The notes under the pieces were generated by a model. That model made no database searches. It had not been told where the DNA came from and worked only from the letters and a program-made list of their open reading frames with translations. A stretch of 64,000 nucleotides of DNA from Bradyrhizobium tropiciagri. Its GTDB lineage: Bacteria > Pseudomonadota > Alphaproteobacteria > Rhizobiales > Xanthobacteraceae. This document shows positions 7,915 through 17,171 of the stretch, in pieces (the first letter of the stretch is position 1; each line of letters opens with the position of its first letter). Location: assembly GCF_001189845.1 (NCBI RefSeq), contig NZ_LFLZ01000039.1:1-64000 (forward strand). The letters are read 5' to 3'. Position numbers and translations under genes: made by a program.

Positions 7915-9285
7915 ATGCGCCTCGTGCTTCAACTGGTCGCCCGCCTGCTCGTCATCGTCGCGCTGTGCCTTGGCGCCGCCACCGTCTGGGCCACGATCGA
8001 TGCCTATCGCAGCGTCGATCGCGCGACGTCGGCGTCCGCCGAGCGGGTCTCGCAGGCACTCGAGGCGCTGTACTGGCGCGAATTGCTGCTGCGCAGCAAC
8101 CGGATGCGCGAACAATTGCTGCCGGCCCCGGACTGGCGCACCATCGAAACCATGGGCCTGATCGCGCCGGGGATCTGCGTCCAGTTCGAGCCGGCCGGCG
8201 CCTTCGAGAAGCCGCTCTGCGGCCAGAGCAAGGGGATCGGCAAGGCGCCGCCGCGCTGGTTCGCGACCACCGTACAGGCGCTGCTCGGCGCGCACGCCAC
8301 CGTCGAGCGGCCGATCAGCGCCCGCACTGCGACCGCGGGAACCGTCCGCGCCATCGCCGATCCGGACGCCGCGATCGCGCTCGCCTGGCAGCACATCCTG
8401 GACAACATCCACGTCGCGCTGCTGATGGCGCTCGCCATCGCGCTGCTCGCTTCGCTCGCCATCGCGCATACGCTGGCGCCCGCCCACTCGATCGTGTCGG
8501 CGCTGCGGCGCATGGCCGACGGCGAGTACCGTACACCGCTGCCGCGCGTGCGCTCGATGGAGCTTGCGATGATCGGGCGCGCCGTCGGCGATCTCGGCGA
8601 TCGCCTCGCGCAGGCGGAGGAGGAGCGCACGATGCTGACGCGGCGCCTGCTCGAAATCCGCAGCGACGAACGCCGCGCGCTGGCCCGCGAGCTGCACGAC
8701 GAGTTCGGCCAGAATCTCACCGCGATCCTGGCCTTCGCCAACACGATCGAGGCAAGCGCCGGCGACAAATACGCCGCCGGGACGGAAATCGCGCAGGATG
8801 CACGGATGATCTCGCAGGCGACGCGCCGCATCATCGCCTGCCTGCGCGACACGTTGAACCGGCTGCGCCATCCGCCGGCCGAGGAGCTCGGGCTCGAGGC
8901 AAGCCTGGTCGATCTCGTCGACAGCTGGCGGTCGCGCACCGCGCAGCCGATGATCCAGCTCGATTTGCAGGGCGACCTCGCCGACATCAGTGGCACGGTT
9001 GCCGTAACCGCCTATCGCGTGGCGCAGGAATGCCTGACCAATGCGCTGCGCCACAGCTCGGCGCGCGAGATCGTGCTGCGGATCGAACGGCGCAGTGGAA
9101 CCGAGAACGCGCTGCTGGTGCGGGTCGAGGATGACGGCGGCGGCGATGCCGCCAAGGTGGCGCAGTCGGCGGGCTTCGGCCTCACCGGCGTCAGCGAGCG
9201 CGTCGCCGCACTTGGCGGTTCGCTGTCGATCGCGCGCGCCAGCCGCGGCCTCTCCGTCGCCGCCACGATCCCGCTCGCCGCCTGA
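7915..9285 (+). CDS. NarL-type sensor histidine kinase (HisKA_3)
   Basis: A 456-residue membrane sensor: helix 1 at residues 2-28, a periplasmic region of about 130 residues, helix 2 (VALLMALAIALLASLAIAHTL) near 165-190, a HAMP-like linker, then the HisKA_3 block with phospho-acceptor His near residue 261 (ARELHDEFGQNLTAI). The ATPase domain follows, with an N-box in QECLTNALRHSS and a G1 box in VEDDGGGD. I chose the ATG at 7915 because GGAG lies 7 bases upstream and the first helix starts at once; an ATG at 7891 is in frame. It pairs with the response regulator one base downstream. The stimulus is unknown. Confidence 0.93.
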   Translation: MRLVLQLVARLLVIVALCLGAATVWATIDAYRSVDRATSASAERVSQALEALYWRELLLRSNRMREQLLPAPDWRTIETMGLIAPGICVQFEPAGAFEKPLCGQSKGIGKAPPRWFATTVQALLGAHATVERPISARTATAGTVRAIADPDAAIALAWQHILDNIHVALLMALAIALLASLAIAHTLAPAHSIVSALRRMADGEYRTPLPRVRSMELAMIGRAVGDLGDRLAQAEEERTMLTRRLLEIRSDERRALARELHDEFGQNLTAILAFANTIEASAGDKYAAGTEIAQDARMISQATRRIIACLRDTLNRLRHPPAEELGLEASLVDLVDSWRSRTAQPMIQLDLQGDLADISGTVAVTAYRVAQECLTNALRHSSAREIVLRIERRSGTENALLVRVEDDGGGDAAKVAQSAGFGLTGVSERVAALGGSLSIARASRGLSVAATIPLAA

Positions 9286-9286
9286 G

Positions 9287-9954
9287 ATGACGACCGCGAA
9301 GATGACCGCCGTGAAGACTCGGGGAATCTCGATCCTGCTGGTGGACGACCATCCCGTCGTCCGCCAGGGCTACCGGCGCGTGCTCGAGCATCAGGACGAT
9401 TTCAGCGTGGTCGCCGAGGCCGACAACGCCGCCAACGCCTACCGCGCCTTCAAGGCGCACGGGCCCGACGTGGTGGTGATGGACATCTCGATGCCGGGCG
9501 CCAGCGGGCTGGAGGCGATCCGCAACATCCGCGCCCGCGATGCCGACGCCCGCATCCTGGTCTTCAGCATGCACAGCGAGGCCGCCCAAGTGAAGGCGGC
9601 GTTCGGCGCCGGCGCTCCGGCTTCGTCACCAAGGGCAGCGAGCCGGCCGAGCTGATCGCGGCGATCCGCTCGGTGGCCCGCGGCGAGCATGCGATGAGCG
9701 ACGACGTCGCGCGGGTGCTCGCCCTGGAAAGCCTGGTGCCGACCAAATCGGCGCTCGACCAGCTCGGCGAGCGCGAGATCGAGATCCTCCGGCAGTTCGC
9801 GGCCGGCCACACCAAGGAGCAGATCGCCGCCAACCTCAACCTCAGCACCAAGACCGTGCAGAACTACCACTATCTGATCAAGGCCAAGACCGGCCTGCGG
9901 ACCGACGCCCAGCTGGTCCGCCTCGCCGTCGAATGCGGCCTGGCGAACCTCTAA
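9287..9954 (+). pseudogene. LuxR/NarL-type response regulator, frameshifted
   Basis: The receiver domain reads in one frame (ILLVDDHPVVRQGY, phospho-Asp in VVVMDISMPG) as far as FGAGA at about 9616. There one base is missing. Restoring it gives SGFVTKGSEPAELIAAIRS and joins the second frame, which carries an intact LuxR helix-turn-helix (LGEREIEILRQFAAG through LSTKTVQNYHYLIKAK). The full protein would be about 222 residues, normal for NarL-type regulators. It starts one base after the kinase stop, so they are co-expressed. The single-base repair points to sequencing error. Confidence 0.85.
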
Positions 9955-9959
9955 CCACT

Positions 9960-9987
9960 CCCTCTCCCCGTTCTTACGGGGAGAGGG
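9960..9987 (+). terminator. Hairpin after the two-component pair
   Basis: The arms CCCTCTCCCCG and CGGGGAGAGGG form a perfect 11-bp stem with a 6-base loop, 5 bases after the response-regulator stop. A G/T-rich tail follows instead of a T run, so it may be part of the adjoining extragenic repeat as well as a transcription barrier. The rest of 9955-10265 holds repeat copy B and the purB upstream region, with no further gene seen. Confidence 0.55.
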
Positions 9988-10033
9988 TTGGGGTGAGGGG
10001 CTATCTCCGCGAAGACGCTGACAGCCGAATTTC

Positions 10034-10110
10034 GCGAAGGCTCCCCCTCACCTGGAACGCATCTGGCGATGCGTTCCGGCCTCTCCCCGCAAGCGGGGCG
10101 AGGCGAAGCA
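10034..10110. repeat. 77-bp palindromic intergenic repeat, copy B
   Basis: The second copy of the element at 36-112, with the same core hairpin (arms GGAACGCATC and GATGCGTTCC) and the same GAGGCGAAGCA end. It lies between the two-component pair and purB. The copies differ at about six positions, two of them in the loop of the short stem. Confidence 0.75.
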
Positions 10111-10265
10111 AGGCCGGGCTACGGACCGCCGATTTCGGCCGGTTTTCCCCGCCAAATCCCCCGAATGGGTGGCTTCGCCGGGCCTGATTTGCTAAAGCGC
10201 GGCGTAAAAACAAATTGGCCGGAGCGCGCCTTGCACGCCCCGCCCCGCTCGATTCGGAGTTCTCG

Positions 10266-11573
10266 ATGATCCCCCGCTATACCCGCCCGGAAATGGCCTC
10301 CATTTGGGAGCCGCAGACGCGTTTCAAGATCTGGTTCGAGATCGAGGCCCATGCCGCCGACGCGCTGGCCGAGCTCGGCGTGATCCCCAAGGAAGCCGCC
10401 AGGACCATCTGGGCCAAGGGCAAGGACGCCACCTTCGACGTGGCGCGGATCGACGAGATCGAGCGTGAGACCAAGCACGACGTCATTGCCTTCCTGACCC
10501 ATCTCGCCGAGATCGTCGGCCCCGAGGCGCGCTTCGTGCACCAGGGCATGACCTCCTCCGACGTGCTCGACACCTGCCTCAACGTCCAGCTCAAGCGCGC
10601 CGCCGACCTCCTGATCGCCGATCTCGACCGGGTGCTGGCGGCGCTGAAGACCCGCGCCTTCGAGCACAAGATGACGCCGACCATCGGCCGCTCGCACGGC
10701 ATCCATGCCGAGCCGGTCACCTTCGGCCTCAAGCTCGCCTATGCCCATGCCGAGTTCGCCCGCGCCCGCGCCCGCCTGGTCGCTGCGCGCGACGAGATTT
10801 CGACCTGCGCGATTTCGGGCGCGGTCGGCACCTTTGCGCAGATCGATCCGCGCGTCGAAGAGCACGTTGCGAAAGCGATGGGCCTGCGGCCGGAGCCGGT
10901 CTCGACCCAGGTGATCCCGCGCGACCGCCACGCGATGTATTTTGCCACGCTCGGCGTGATCGCCGCTTCGGTCGAACGGCTCGCGGTCGAGGTGCGCCAT
11001 CTGCAGCGCACCGAGGTGCTGGAAGCCGAGGAGTTCTTCTCCGAGGGCCAGAAGGGCTCGTCGGCGATGCCGCACAAGCGCAACCCGGTGCTGTCGGAAA
11101 ACCTCTCCGGCCTGTCGCGCATGGTGCGCGCCTATGTGACGCCGGCGCTGGAGAACGTCGCGCTGTGGCATGAGCGTGACATCTCTCACTCCTCGGCCGA
11201 ACGCATGATGGGCCCCGATGCCACCGTCACGCTCGACTTCGCGCTGGTCCGGCTCGCCGGTCTGATCGAGAAGCTTCTGGTCTATCCGCAGAACATGCAG
11301 AAGAACCTCGACCGGCTCGGCGGCCTGGTGCATTCGCAGCGGGTGCTGATCGCGCTGACCCAGAAGGGCGCCAGCCGCGAGGACGCCTACAAATTCGTGC
11401 AGCGCAACGCGATGCCGGTGTGGCGCGGCGAAGGCGACTTTCAGACGCTGCTGAAGAACGACCCCGACGTGAAGAAGTACATGAGCGATGCCGAGATCGA
11501 GGAGAAGTTCGACCTCGGCTATCACCTCAAGCATGTCGACACGATCTTCAAGCGGGTGTTCGGGGAGGCCTGA
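10266..11573 (+). CDS. purB: Adenylosuccinate lyase
   Basis: This 435-residue cytoplasmic enzyme cleaves SAICAR to AICAR and adenylosuccinate to AMP in purine synthesis. Family signatures are present: MTSSDVLDTCLNVQLKRA, the catalytic-His region GRSHGIHAEPVTFG, and the flexible signature loop GSSAMPHKRNPVLSENL. The ATG at 10266 directly precedes IPRYTRPEM, the usual N-terminus in this group. It is not next to the other purine genes (33-46 kb). A short hairpin follows at 11603-11628. Confidence 0.96.
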   Translation: MIPRYTRPEMASIWEPQTRFKIWFEIEAHAADALAELGVIPKEAARTIWAKGKDATFDVARIDEIERETKHDVIAFLTHLAEIVGPEARFVHQGMTSSDVLDTCLNVQLKRAADLLIADLDRVLAALKTRAFEHKMTPTIGRSHGIHAEPVTFGLKLAYAHAEFARARARLVAARDEISTCAISGAVGTFAQIDPRVEEHVAKAMGLRPEPVSTQVIPRDRHAMYFATLGVIAASVERLAVEVRHLQRTEVLEAEEFFSEGQKGSSAMPHKRNPVLSENLSGLSRMVRAYVTPALENVALWHERDISHSSAERMMGPDATVTLDFALVRLAGLIEKLLVYPQNMQKNLDRLGGLVHSQRVLIALTQKGASREDAYKFVQRNAMPVWRGEGDFQTLLKNDPDVKKYMSDAEIEEKFDLGYHLKHVDTIFKRVFGEA

Positions 11574-11602
11574 GGGAGGCCGCCATTCCCGCGTGACATC
11601 GC

Positions 11603-11628
11603 GGCGGGTTACGCTACGCTGACCCGCC
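11603..11628. terminator. Short hairpin downstream of purB
   Basis: The arms GGCGGGT and ACCCGCC surround a 12-base loop. The sequence (GGGTTACGCTACGCTGACCC) also resembles a shortened version of the extragenic palindrome at 62074-62156, so it may be a repeat remnant as well as a terminator. Confidence 0.4.
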
Positions 11629-11658
11629 CTACGCAATCACAAGAAACGGACGGTCCCC

Positions 11659-12831
11659 ATGCCCATCGTCAATCGCGTTGCCGCCCTCTCGGATGAAATG
11701 GCCGCCTGGCGCCATGACTTCCACGAGAACCCCGAACTGCTGTACGAGGTCCACCGCACCGCCGGGATCGTCGCCGACAGACTGCGCGAGTTCGGCTGCG
11801 ACGAGGTGGTGACGGGGATCGGGCGCACCGGCGTGGTCGGCGTGATCCGCGGCCGCAAGAACGGCTCGGGCAAGACCATCGGGCTGCGCGCCGACATGGA
11901 CGCGCTGCCGATCGTGGAGGCCGCCGACGTGCCCTACGCCTCGAAGGTCCCCGGCAAGATGCACGCCTGCGGCCATGACGGCCACACCGCGATGCTGCTG
12001 GGCGCCGCGAAATACCTCACCGAGACCCGCAACTTCGACGGCACCGCGGTGGTGATCTTCCAGCCCGCCGAAGAAGGCGGTGCCGGCGGCAAGGCGATGG
12101 TCGACGACGGGCTGATGACCCGGTGGGGTATCCAGGAGGTCTATGGGCTGCACAACATGCCCGGCCTGCCCGAGGGCTATTTCGCGACCACGCCCGGCCC
12201 GATGCTGGCCTCGTCGGACACCTTGAAGATCGTCGTGCGCGGCAAGGGCGGCCACGCCGGCGCCGCGCCGCACGAGGCGGTCGACAGCGTGCTGATCGGC
12301 GCCCAGATCATCAATGCGCTGCAGTCGATCGTGTCGCGCAACGTCGATCCGCTGAAATCGGCGGTCATCTCGATCACGATGTTCGAAGCCGGCAGCGCCT
12401 TCAACGTGATCCCGGAAACCGTCACGCTCGGCGGCACCGTGCGGACGCTCGATCCCGGCGTGCGCGACCTGGTCGAGCGCCGGATCGGCGAGGTCGCTTC
12501 CAACATCGCCAAGGCCTATGGCGGCTCGGCCGAGACGGATTATGGGCGCATGTATCCGGTGACGCTGAACCACGCGCGTCAGGCCGGCATCGCCGCCGAG
12601 ATCGCCCGCGATGTGGTCGGCGCCGACCGCGTCAACGACAATCTGGTGCCTGTGATGGGCGCCGAGGATTTTGCGTTCATGCTGGAGGCGCGCCCCGGCG
12701 CGTTCGTCTTCCTCGGCATGGGCGAGGGCCCGATGTGCCACCACCCCGCCTACAAGTTCAACGACAACATCCTCGGCCACGGCGCATCCTACTGGGTACG
12801 CCTGGTCGAGAAGCAGATGCCGGCGGGCTAG
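11659..12831 (+). CDS. M20 family metallopeptidase / amidohydrolase
   Basis: This 390-residue protein has the M20D (hippurate hydrolase / IAA-amino acid hydrolase) layout: LRADMDALPI, the metal ligands HACGHDGHTAML near residue 105 and PAEEGGAGG near 137, a dimerisation insert containing GKGGHAGAAPHEAVDS, and the C-terminal ligand region MGAEDFAFM. Such enzymes cleave N-acyl or N-aromatic amino acids; the exact substrate is open, and indole-acetyl-amino-acid conjugates would suit a plant-associated host. The ATG at 11659 gives MPIVNRVAAL, a common start. A two-way terminator separates it from the converging agmatine deiminase gene. Confidence 0.9.
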   Translation: MPIVNRVAALSDEMAAWRHDFHENPELLYEVHRTAGIVADRLREFGCDEVVTGIGRTGVVGVIRGRKNGSGKTIGLRADMDALPIVEAADVPYASKVPGKMHACGHDGHTAMLLGAAKYLTETRNFDGTAVVIFQPAEEGGAGGKAMVDDGLMTRWGIQEVYGLHNMPGLPEGYFATTPGPMLASSDTLKIVVRGKGGHAGAAPHEAVDSVLIGAQIINALQSIVSRNVDPLKSAVISITMFEAGSAFNVIPETVTLGGTVRTLDPGVRDLVERRIGEVASNIAKAYGGSAETDYGRMYPVTLNHARQAGIAAEIARDVVGADRVNDNLVPVMGAEDFAFMLEARPGAFVFLGMGEGPMCHHPAYKFNDNILGHGASYWVRLVEKQMPAG

Positions 12832-12858
12832 CACCGCTTGCGCAGTTGATGAACGACG

Positions 12859-12894
12859 AATGGCCCGGCCGCGATCCATCGCGGCCGGGCCATT
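12859..12894. terminator. Bidirectional hairpin between convergent genes
   Basis: The arms AATGGCCCGGCCGCGAT and ATCGCGGCCGGGCCATT are perfect over 17 bp with a 2-base gap at the centre. It sits between genes ending at 12831 (plus) and 12899 (minus), and AATG/CATT ends give short A/T runs on both strands. Confidence 0.8.
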
Positions 12895-12898
12895 CGCA

Positions 12899-13927
12899 TC
12901 ACGGGCGCGGCTGCTGTTGCGCGGTGCAGTGAATGCCGCCGCCGCCGGCGGCGATGCCGTCGATGTTGAGCTGGATGATTTCCCGGTCCGCGAACAGCTC
13001 CCGCAGGATATCGCGCGCATTGCGGTCCGCAGCCGCGTCGCCGAACTCGGGCGCGATCACGGCGCCGTTGCAGACGTAGAAATTGATGTATCCGGCAGCG
13101 AAGTCCTTCGTGCCGTGCTTTGGACGCACCGTCGACGGGCCCTGCAGCACCACGACATCCAACCGCCGGCCCTTCGCATCGACAGCGCCGCGCAGGAGAT
13201 CGAGGTGCCGCCTCGTCACCGCGTGATCGAACGACGACGGATCCGGTTCGAGGCCGGCCACGACGACGCCGGGACCGGCAAATCGTGCGTAGAAATCGGT
13301 ATGTCCGTCGGTGATGTCCTTGCCGGCAACGCCGGGCAGCCAGATGATCTTGTCGAGCCCGAGCAGGCGCGACAATTCGGCTTCGCATGCGTCCCTCGAC
13401 ACACCCGGATTGCGATTGGAGTTGAGCACGCAGCTCTCGGTGATGATCGCAGTCCCCTCACCGTCGACTTCAATCCCGCCGCCTTCCAGCACCAGTCCGG
13501 CCTTGACGAACGTCGCGTTCGCGGCACGGGCCACGTGCTCTGCGACCCCGGCATCGAGCGCGTGGCGTTGCTTGTTGCCCCAGCCGTTGAAGTTGAAACC
13601 GACGGCGCCAAGTTGCCCCGAGCTGTCCCGCACGAACACCGGACCGGTATCGCGCATCCACACGTCGTCGATCGATCGAACGACGAGGCTGACCGAGGGG
13701 CCGCACAGCCGCGCGGCTATGTCGTGGTCCTCCTCGCGCACCAGCATGTTGACGCGTTCATAGGCTGCGATCGCCTTGGCGATGTTGGCGAGATTTTCCC
13801 TGGCCACGGGAAGCAGCTTGCCGCCCCAGATCGCCGCGCTGGCGCCGAACGCCATCCAGGTCGCGGCATGCGGCGCGCCCTCGTCCGGCATCCGCCAGTT
13901 CGCATTGTCTCGCGCAAGGTCGTCCAC
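12899..13927 (-). CDS. aguA: Agmatine deiminase / peptidylarginine deiminase family
   Basis: A 342-residue enzyme of the PAD_porph family, converting agmatine to N-carbamoylputrescine and ammonia in polyamine synthesis. Visible markers are WMRDTGPVFV, LEGGGIEVDGEGT, the histidine in DITDGHTDFYARF, and the catalytic cysteine in GGGGIHCTAQQQP near residue 334. Length and the C-terminal Cys motif fit agmatine deiminase better than carboxypeptidases or amidinotransferases. No aguB neighbour is present, so the second step must be encoded elsewhere. The ATG at 13927 is the only sensible start. Confidence 0.9.
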   Translation of the reverse strand: MDDLARDNANWRMPDEGAPHAATWMAFGASAAIWGGKLLPVARENLANIAKAIAAYERVNMLVREEDHDIAARLCGPSVSLVVRSIDDVWMRDTGPVFVRDSSGQLGAVGFNFNGWGNKQRHALDAGVAEHVARAANATFVKAGLVLEGGGIEVDGEGTAIITESCVLNSNRNPGVSRDACEAELSRLLGLDKIIWLPGVAGKDITDGHTDFYARFAGPGVVVAGLEPDPSSFDHAVTRRHLDLLRGAVDAKGRRLDVVVLQGPSTVRPKHGTKDFAAGYINFYVCNGAVIAPEFGDAAADRNARDILRELFADREIIQLNIDGIAAGGGGIHCTAQQQPRP

Positions 13928-14003
13928 GAGGTCCCGGCCGCTTTGGCCCTCCCGGCTTCACCGCCAGACTAGCGCCGTCACCGGCGAGACGCCATGTGCG
14001 GCG

Positions 14004-14567
14004 CTAGCGAGCGGGGCCGGCCTCACCCGCCCCGATCATCCGCGCGGCGACGCGGTCGCGCTTGACGAAATGATGGAAGGCGACCGCGGCGAGATGCAGC
14101 ACGATCAGCGCCAGCAGCACATAGGCGAAGAAGATGTGACGGCCTTCATAGGCGTCCGCCGCCGCCTTGTCCGGCGAGGTGATCTGGGGAACGTGGAACA
14201 GACCGAAGAAGCTCGAATAGTCCTGCGCGCGGGATCCGGAATGCGCCCAGCCCAGCATCGCGACCAGGATGGTGACCGCATAGAGCGCCCCGTGGTTGAT
14301 CCGGGCGGCGATCCTTTGCCAGCTGGGCATGTCGGCCGGCAGCGCCGGCGTCGGATTGACCCCGCGCCAGACCAGCCTGAGCACCGTGAGCAGCAGCACC
14401 AGATAGCCGATGTCGGCATGGATCGACCGGTAGAAGAACTTGTCCGCGCGCGCCGGGATGTGGTTCATCCACCAGCCATAGGCCAGCATGCAGATGATGG
14501 TAATGCCGAGCCCCCAGTGGAGCGCCCGGGCGAGCGAGCCCCAGCTCACGGTGGTATTGCGGATCAT
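14004..14567 (-). CDS. Cytochrome b561 family protein
   Basis: A 187-residue inner-membrane protein with four helices and conserved histidines for two b-type hemes: RALHWGLGITI in helix 1, RSIHADIGYLVLLL in helix 2, RINHGALYAVTILV in helix 3 and LIVLHLAAVAFHHFVKRD in helix 4. This is the YodB/CybB type, which passes electrons from ubiquinol to periplasmic acceptors or superoxide. The ATG at 14567 gives MIRNTTVSWGSLARALHW, typical of the family. It stands alone and is divergent from murI. Confidence 0.92.
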   Translation of the reverse strand: MIRNTTVSWGSLARALHWGLGITIICMLAYGWWMNHIPARADKFFYRSIHADIGYLVLLLTVLRLVWRGVNPTPALPADMPSWQRIAARINHGALYAVTILVAMLGWAHSGSRAQDYSSFFGLFHVPQITSPDKAAADAYEGRHIFFAYVLLALIVLHLAAVAFHHFVKRDRVAARMIGAGEAGPAR

Positions 14568-14740
14568 GGTCGAACGGCCCCGTCAGGATTTCGTACGTCG
14601 CGGCAATAGCTTGCCGTGATACTTGCAGGGATCGGTCAAGGCCATATGAAATTCCCGCCTTGACTGCCTTTTGTCGGCCCCAAAGGCCGGGCAGGCAAAG
14701 ACAACTGAATGGTAACCCTGCCTCGGATAGACTTTTCACC

Positions 14741-15537
14741 GTGTCCACTCCCCCGACCATCCTTGTGTTCGATTCCGGCCTCGGCGGCCTCACCGTGCTG
14801 CGCGAGATCGTCCGCGCCCGGCCCGACGCGCACTTTGTCTATGTCGCCGACGATGCGTTCTTCCCCTATGGGCACCACACCGAGGACGAGATCATCGCCC
14901 GCGTGGTGCCGCTGGTCGGCGAGCTGATCGGAGCGCACGCGCCCGACCTGGTCGTGATCGCCTGCAACACCGCATCCACCCTGGTCATGTCGCATCTGCG
15001 CGACGCCTATCCTTTGCCCTTCGTCGGCACGGTGCCGGCGATCAAGCCGGCCTGCGCCTCGTCGAAGACCCGGCGCGTCTCGGTGCTCGGCACCAGGGGC
15101 ACCGTGAAGCGCGAATATACCCGCAAGCTGATTTCGGATTTCGCGCAAGGCTGCGAGGTGACGCTGGTCGGCTCCGGCGAGCTCGCCTCGCTGGCGGAGG
15201 CCGCCCTCAGCGGCCTGCAGGTGCGCGACGAGGACATCGCGGCCGAGCTCGCGCCCTGCTTCATCGGCGATGGCGCGAGCGACCCGGCCCGCACCGACAC
15301 CATCGTGCTGGCCTGCACGCATTATCCGCTGCTGCTGGAACGCCTGAGGCGGCTTGCGCCGTGGCCGGTCGACTGGATCGATCCGCGCCGGCGATCGCCC
15401 GCCGCGTCGCCGACCTGCTCGGCCCGGTAGGCACCGAGACCGACGAGGCCGGCGCCGAGATGATCTTCACCTCGAAGCGCCCGCACACCCTGACCGCGGC
15501 GCTGACGCCGTTCTTCGGCGGCCGCGTCCCGGCCTGA
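14741..15537 (+). pseudogene. murI: Glutamate racemase, frameshifted near C-terminus
   Basis: The protein makes D-glutamate for peptidoglycan. Catalytic features are intact: FDSGLGGLTVLRE, first cysteine in IACNTAST, second cysteine in LACTHYPLLL. After VDWIDP, at about 15385, one G is missing. Restoring it gives APAIARRVADLLGPVG and carries the frame to the TGA at 15535-15537, making 265 residues, normal for the family. As written the frame ends early at 15430. Because murI is usually essential, a sequencing error is far likelier than a true null. The GTG at 14741 is the probable start. Confidence 0.88.
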
Positions 15538-15597
15538 TCCTTTCCGCCGTCACGGCGCGCTGCTAGTTTGCCCTCGCCTCATCGAGGGAGCACTGCA

Positions 15598-16379
15598 TTG
15601 ACCTCAGCACCGCTGACGCCGCTCAATCGCCTGCGCAAGGCGTGGCGCGATAAGCGCCCGACCTTCGGCGCGATCGCGACCATTCCGAGCATCCAGACCG
15701 TGCAGATCATGGCTCAGTCGCTGGACTGGATCATCGTCGATCTCGAGCACGGGCCGATCGATCTCGGCTCCGCGCATGCGATGATCGTGGCGACGTCAGG
15801 GACGCCATGCGTGCCGATGGTGCGGATCGCGGCCAACGAACCGCACCTTGCCAAGCGCCGATGGACATCGGCGCGCTCGGCATCAATTTTCCGATGATCT
15901 GCAACCGCGGCGATGCCGAGAAGGCGGTGCGCAGCGTGCGCTATCCGCCGAACGGCGACCGGCTCTGGGGTCCGTTTCACGCGCCATTCCGCTGGGGCGT
16001 CTCGATGAACGACTACATGGCGACCGCCGACGACGACATGATCTGCATGATCACGATCGAGCATGTCGACGCGGTGAACCGCATCGACGAGATCATGGCA
16101 ACGCCCGGCATCGACCTCGCGGTGATCGGCCCGGGCGATCTCGCCACCTCGATCAACAAGCGCGGGCTCCCCGACGATCCCGAGGTGGTCGCACTGATGC
16201 AGCGCGCCGAGGACGGCATCATGAAGAGCGGCGTGCCGATCGGCGGCGTCGCGCGCACCGCCGAGCAGGCCAACGCGATGATCGAGCGCGGCTACCTCGC
16301 GCTTGCGCTCGGCTTCGACTGGTCGCTGTTCCAGCGCGGCATCGCGGCTGCGTTTGCCGGGATCAAGCGGGAGACGTGA
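15598..16379 (+). pseudogene. HpcH/HpaI aldolase family protein, frameshifted
   Basis: This would be a 2-keto-3-deoxy acid (class II, metal-dependent) aldolase of about 260 residues. The first frame carries FGAIATIPSIQTVQIMA and WIIVDLEHGPIDLGSA; the second carries MDIGALGINFPMI, the EHVDAVNRIDEI stretch and the metal/product region IGPGDLATSI. The join at about 15855 lacks one G (AAG GCG CCG read as AAG CGC CG). I chose the TTG at 15598 because AGGGAG stands 7 bases upstream. It lies 60 bases after murI. Only a clean one-base loss is seen. Confidence 0.82.
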
Positions 16380-16641
16380 CGCGCGCTCGCACCGGCGAGC
16401 AAGTTCCAGTCACGGAGGAACCGCAGCGCAACTCCCCGCGCTGCGATCAGCTGAATGCCGAGCGCTGCAATTTCCTGAACAGCTTGTCAGCCCTCTGTAA
16501 GCTCGGCCGCGGATAATTCCACGACGGCCAGCGCTATTGGATGAACGGACTAACCCCAATGTCGAAAGCACACATCACACAGCGCCTGCTTTTCGTCGTG
16601 ATTCCGCGCTGCTAGGGTTTCGCGGGTTGGGAGGAAATTGC

Positions 16642-17052
16642 ATGTTCAGGAAATTGCTGCTTGGTCTTACCGTAATTGCGTTTGCCGGCGCCGGCGCCGC
16701 CATTGTCGATGCTGGCGCTGCCTTGGCGCAGCAGAGCGGCATCAAGCGAACGCCGCTGCAGAAGGTCGATTTTCCGGCGGGCTACAACACGGTCACCGCG
16801 ATTGCAGAGGTTCCGGCCGGGGGTGCGTCGGGGCGTCACAGCCATCCCGGTGCTGAAACCGGCTATGTGCTCGAAGGCGAGCTGGAGCTTGTGATCGACG
16901 GCAAGCCGCCGCTGAAGCTGAAGGCGGGCGATTCCTACCAGATTCCGGAAGGCGCGGTGCACGACGCCAGGACTTCAGGCGACAAGCCGCTCAAGGTGCT
17001 CGGCGTCTACGTGGTCAAGGCCGGCGAGCCCTTGGCGAAACCGGCGCCGTGA
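16642..17052 (+). CDS. Exported cupin domain protein
   Basis: A 136-residue protein with a signal peptide (MFRKLLLGLTVIAFAGAGAA through ALAQQ, cleavage near residue 33) and a single small cupin barrel: GRHSHPGAETGYVLEGELEL supplies the His/Glu metal ligands of motif 1 and PEGAVHDARTSG the His of motif 2. It should be periplasmic. Function in such small cupins is not predictable. GGGAGGAAATTG precedes the ATG at 16642. The 260 bases upstream hold no recognisable gene. A hairpin terminator follows. Confidence 0.85.
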   Translation: MFRKLLLGLTVIAFAGAGAAIVDAGAALAQQSGIKRTPLQKVDFPAGYNTVTAIAEVPAGGASGRHSHPGAETGYVLEGELELVIDGKPPLKLKAGDSYQIPEGAVHDARTSGDKPLKVLGVYVVKAGEPLAKPAP

Positions 17053-17057
17053 ACCCG

Positions 17058-17084
17058 AACCGATTGGTCTCCGACCAATCGGTT
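17058..17084 (+). terminator. Hairpin terminator after cupin gene
   Basis: The arms AACCGATTGGTC and GACCAATCGGTT are perfect over 12 bp with a 3-base loop, 6 bases after the cupin stop. Downstream sequence is only mildly T-rich. Confidence 0.7.
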
Positions 17085-17171
17085 CATGTTGGCTTCAGGT
17101 GCGGCGAGCGACAATTTGAGTTCGCCGGGCCTTTGATGTTTTGCCTGATTGCAGGGATATGAACCGGACAG

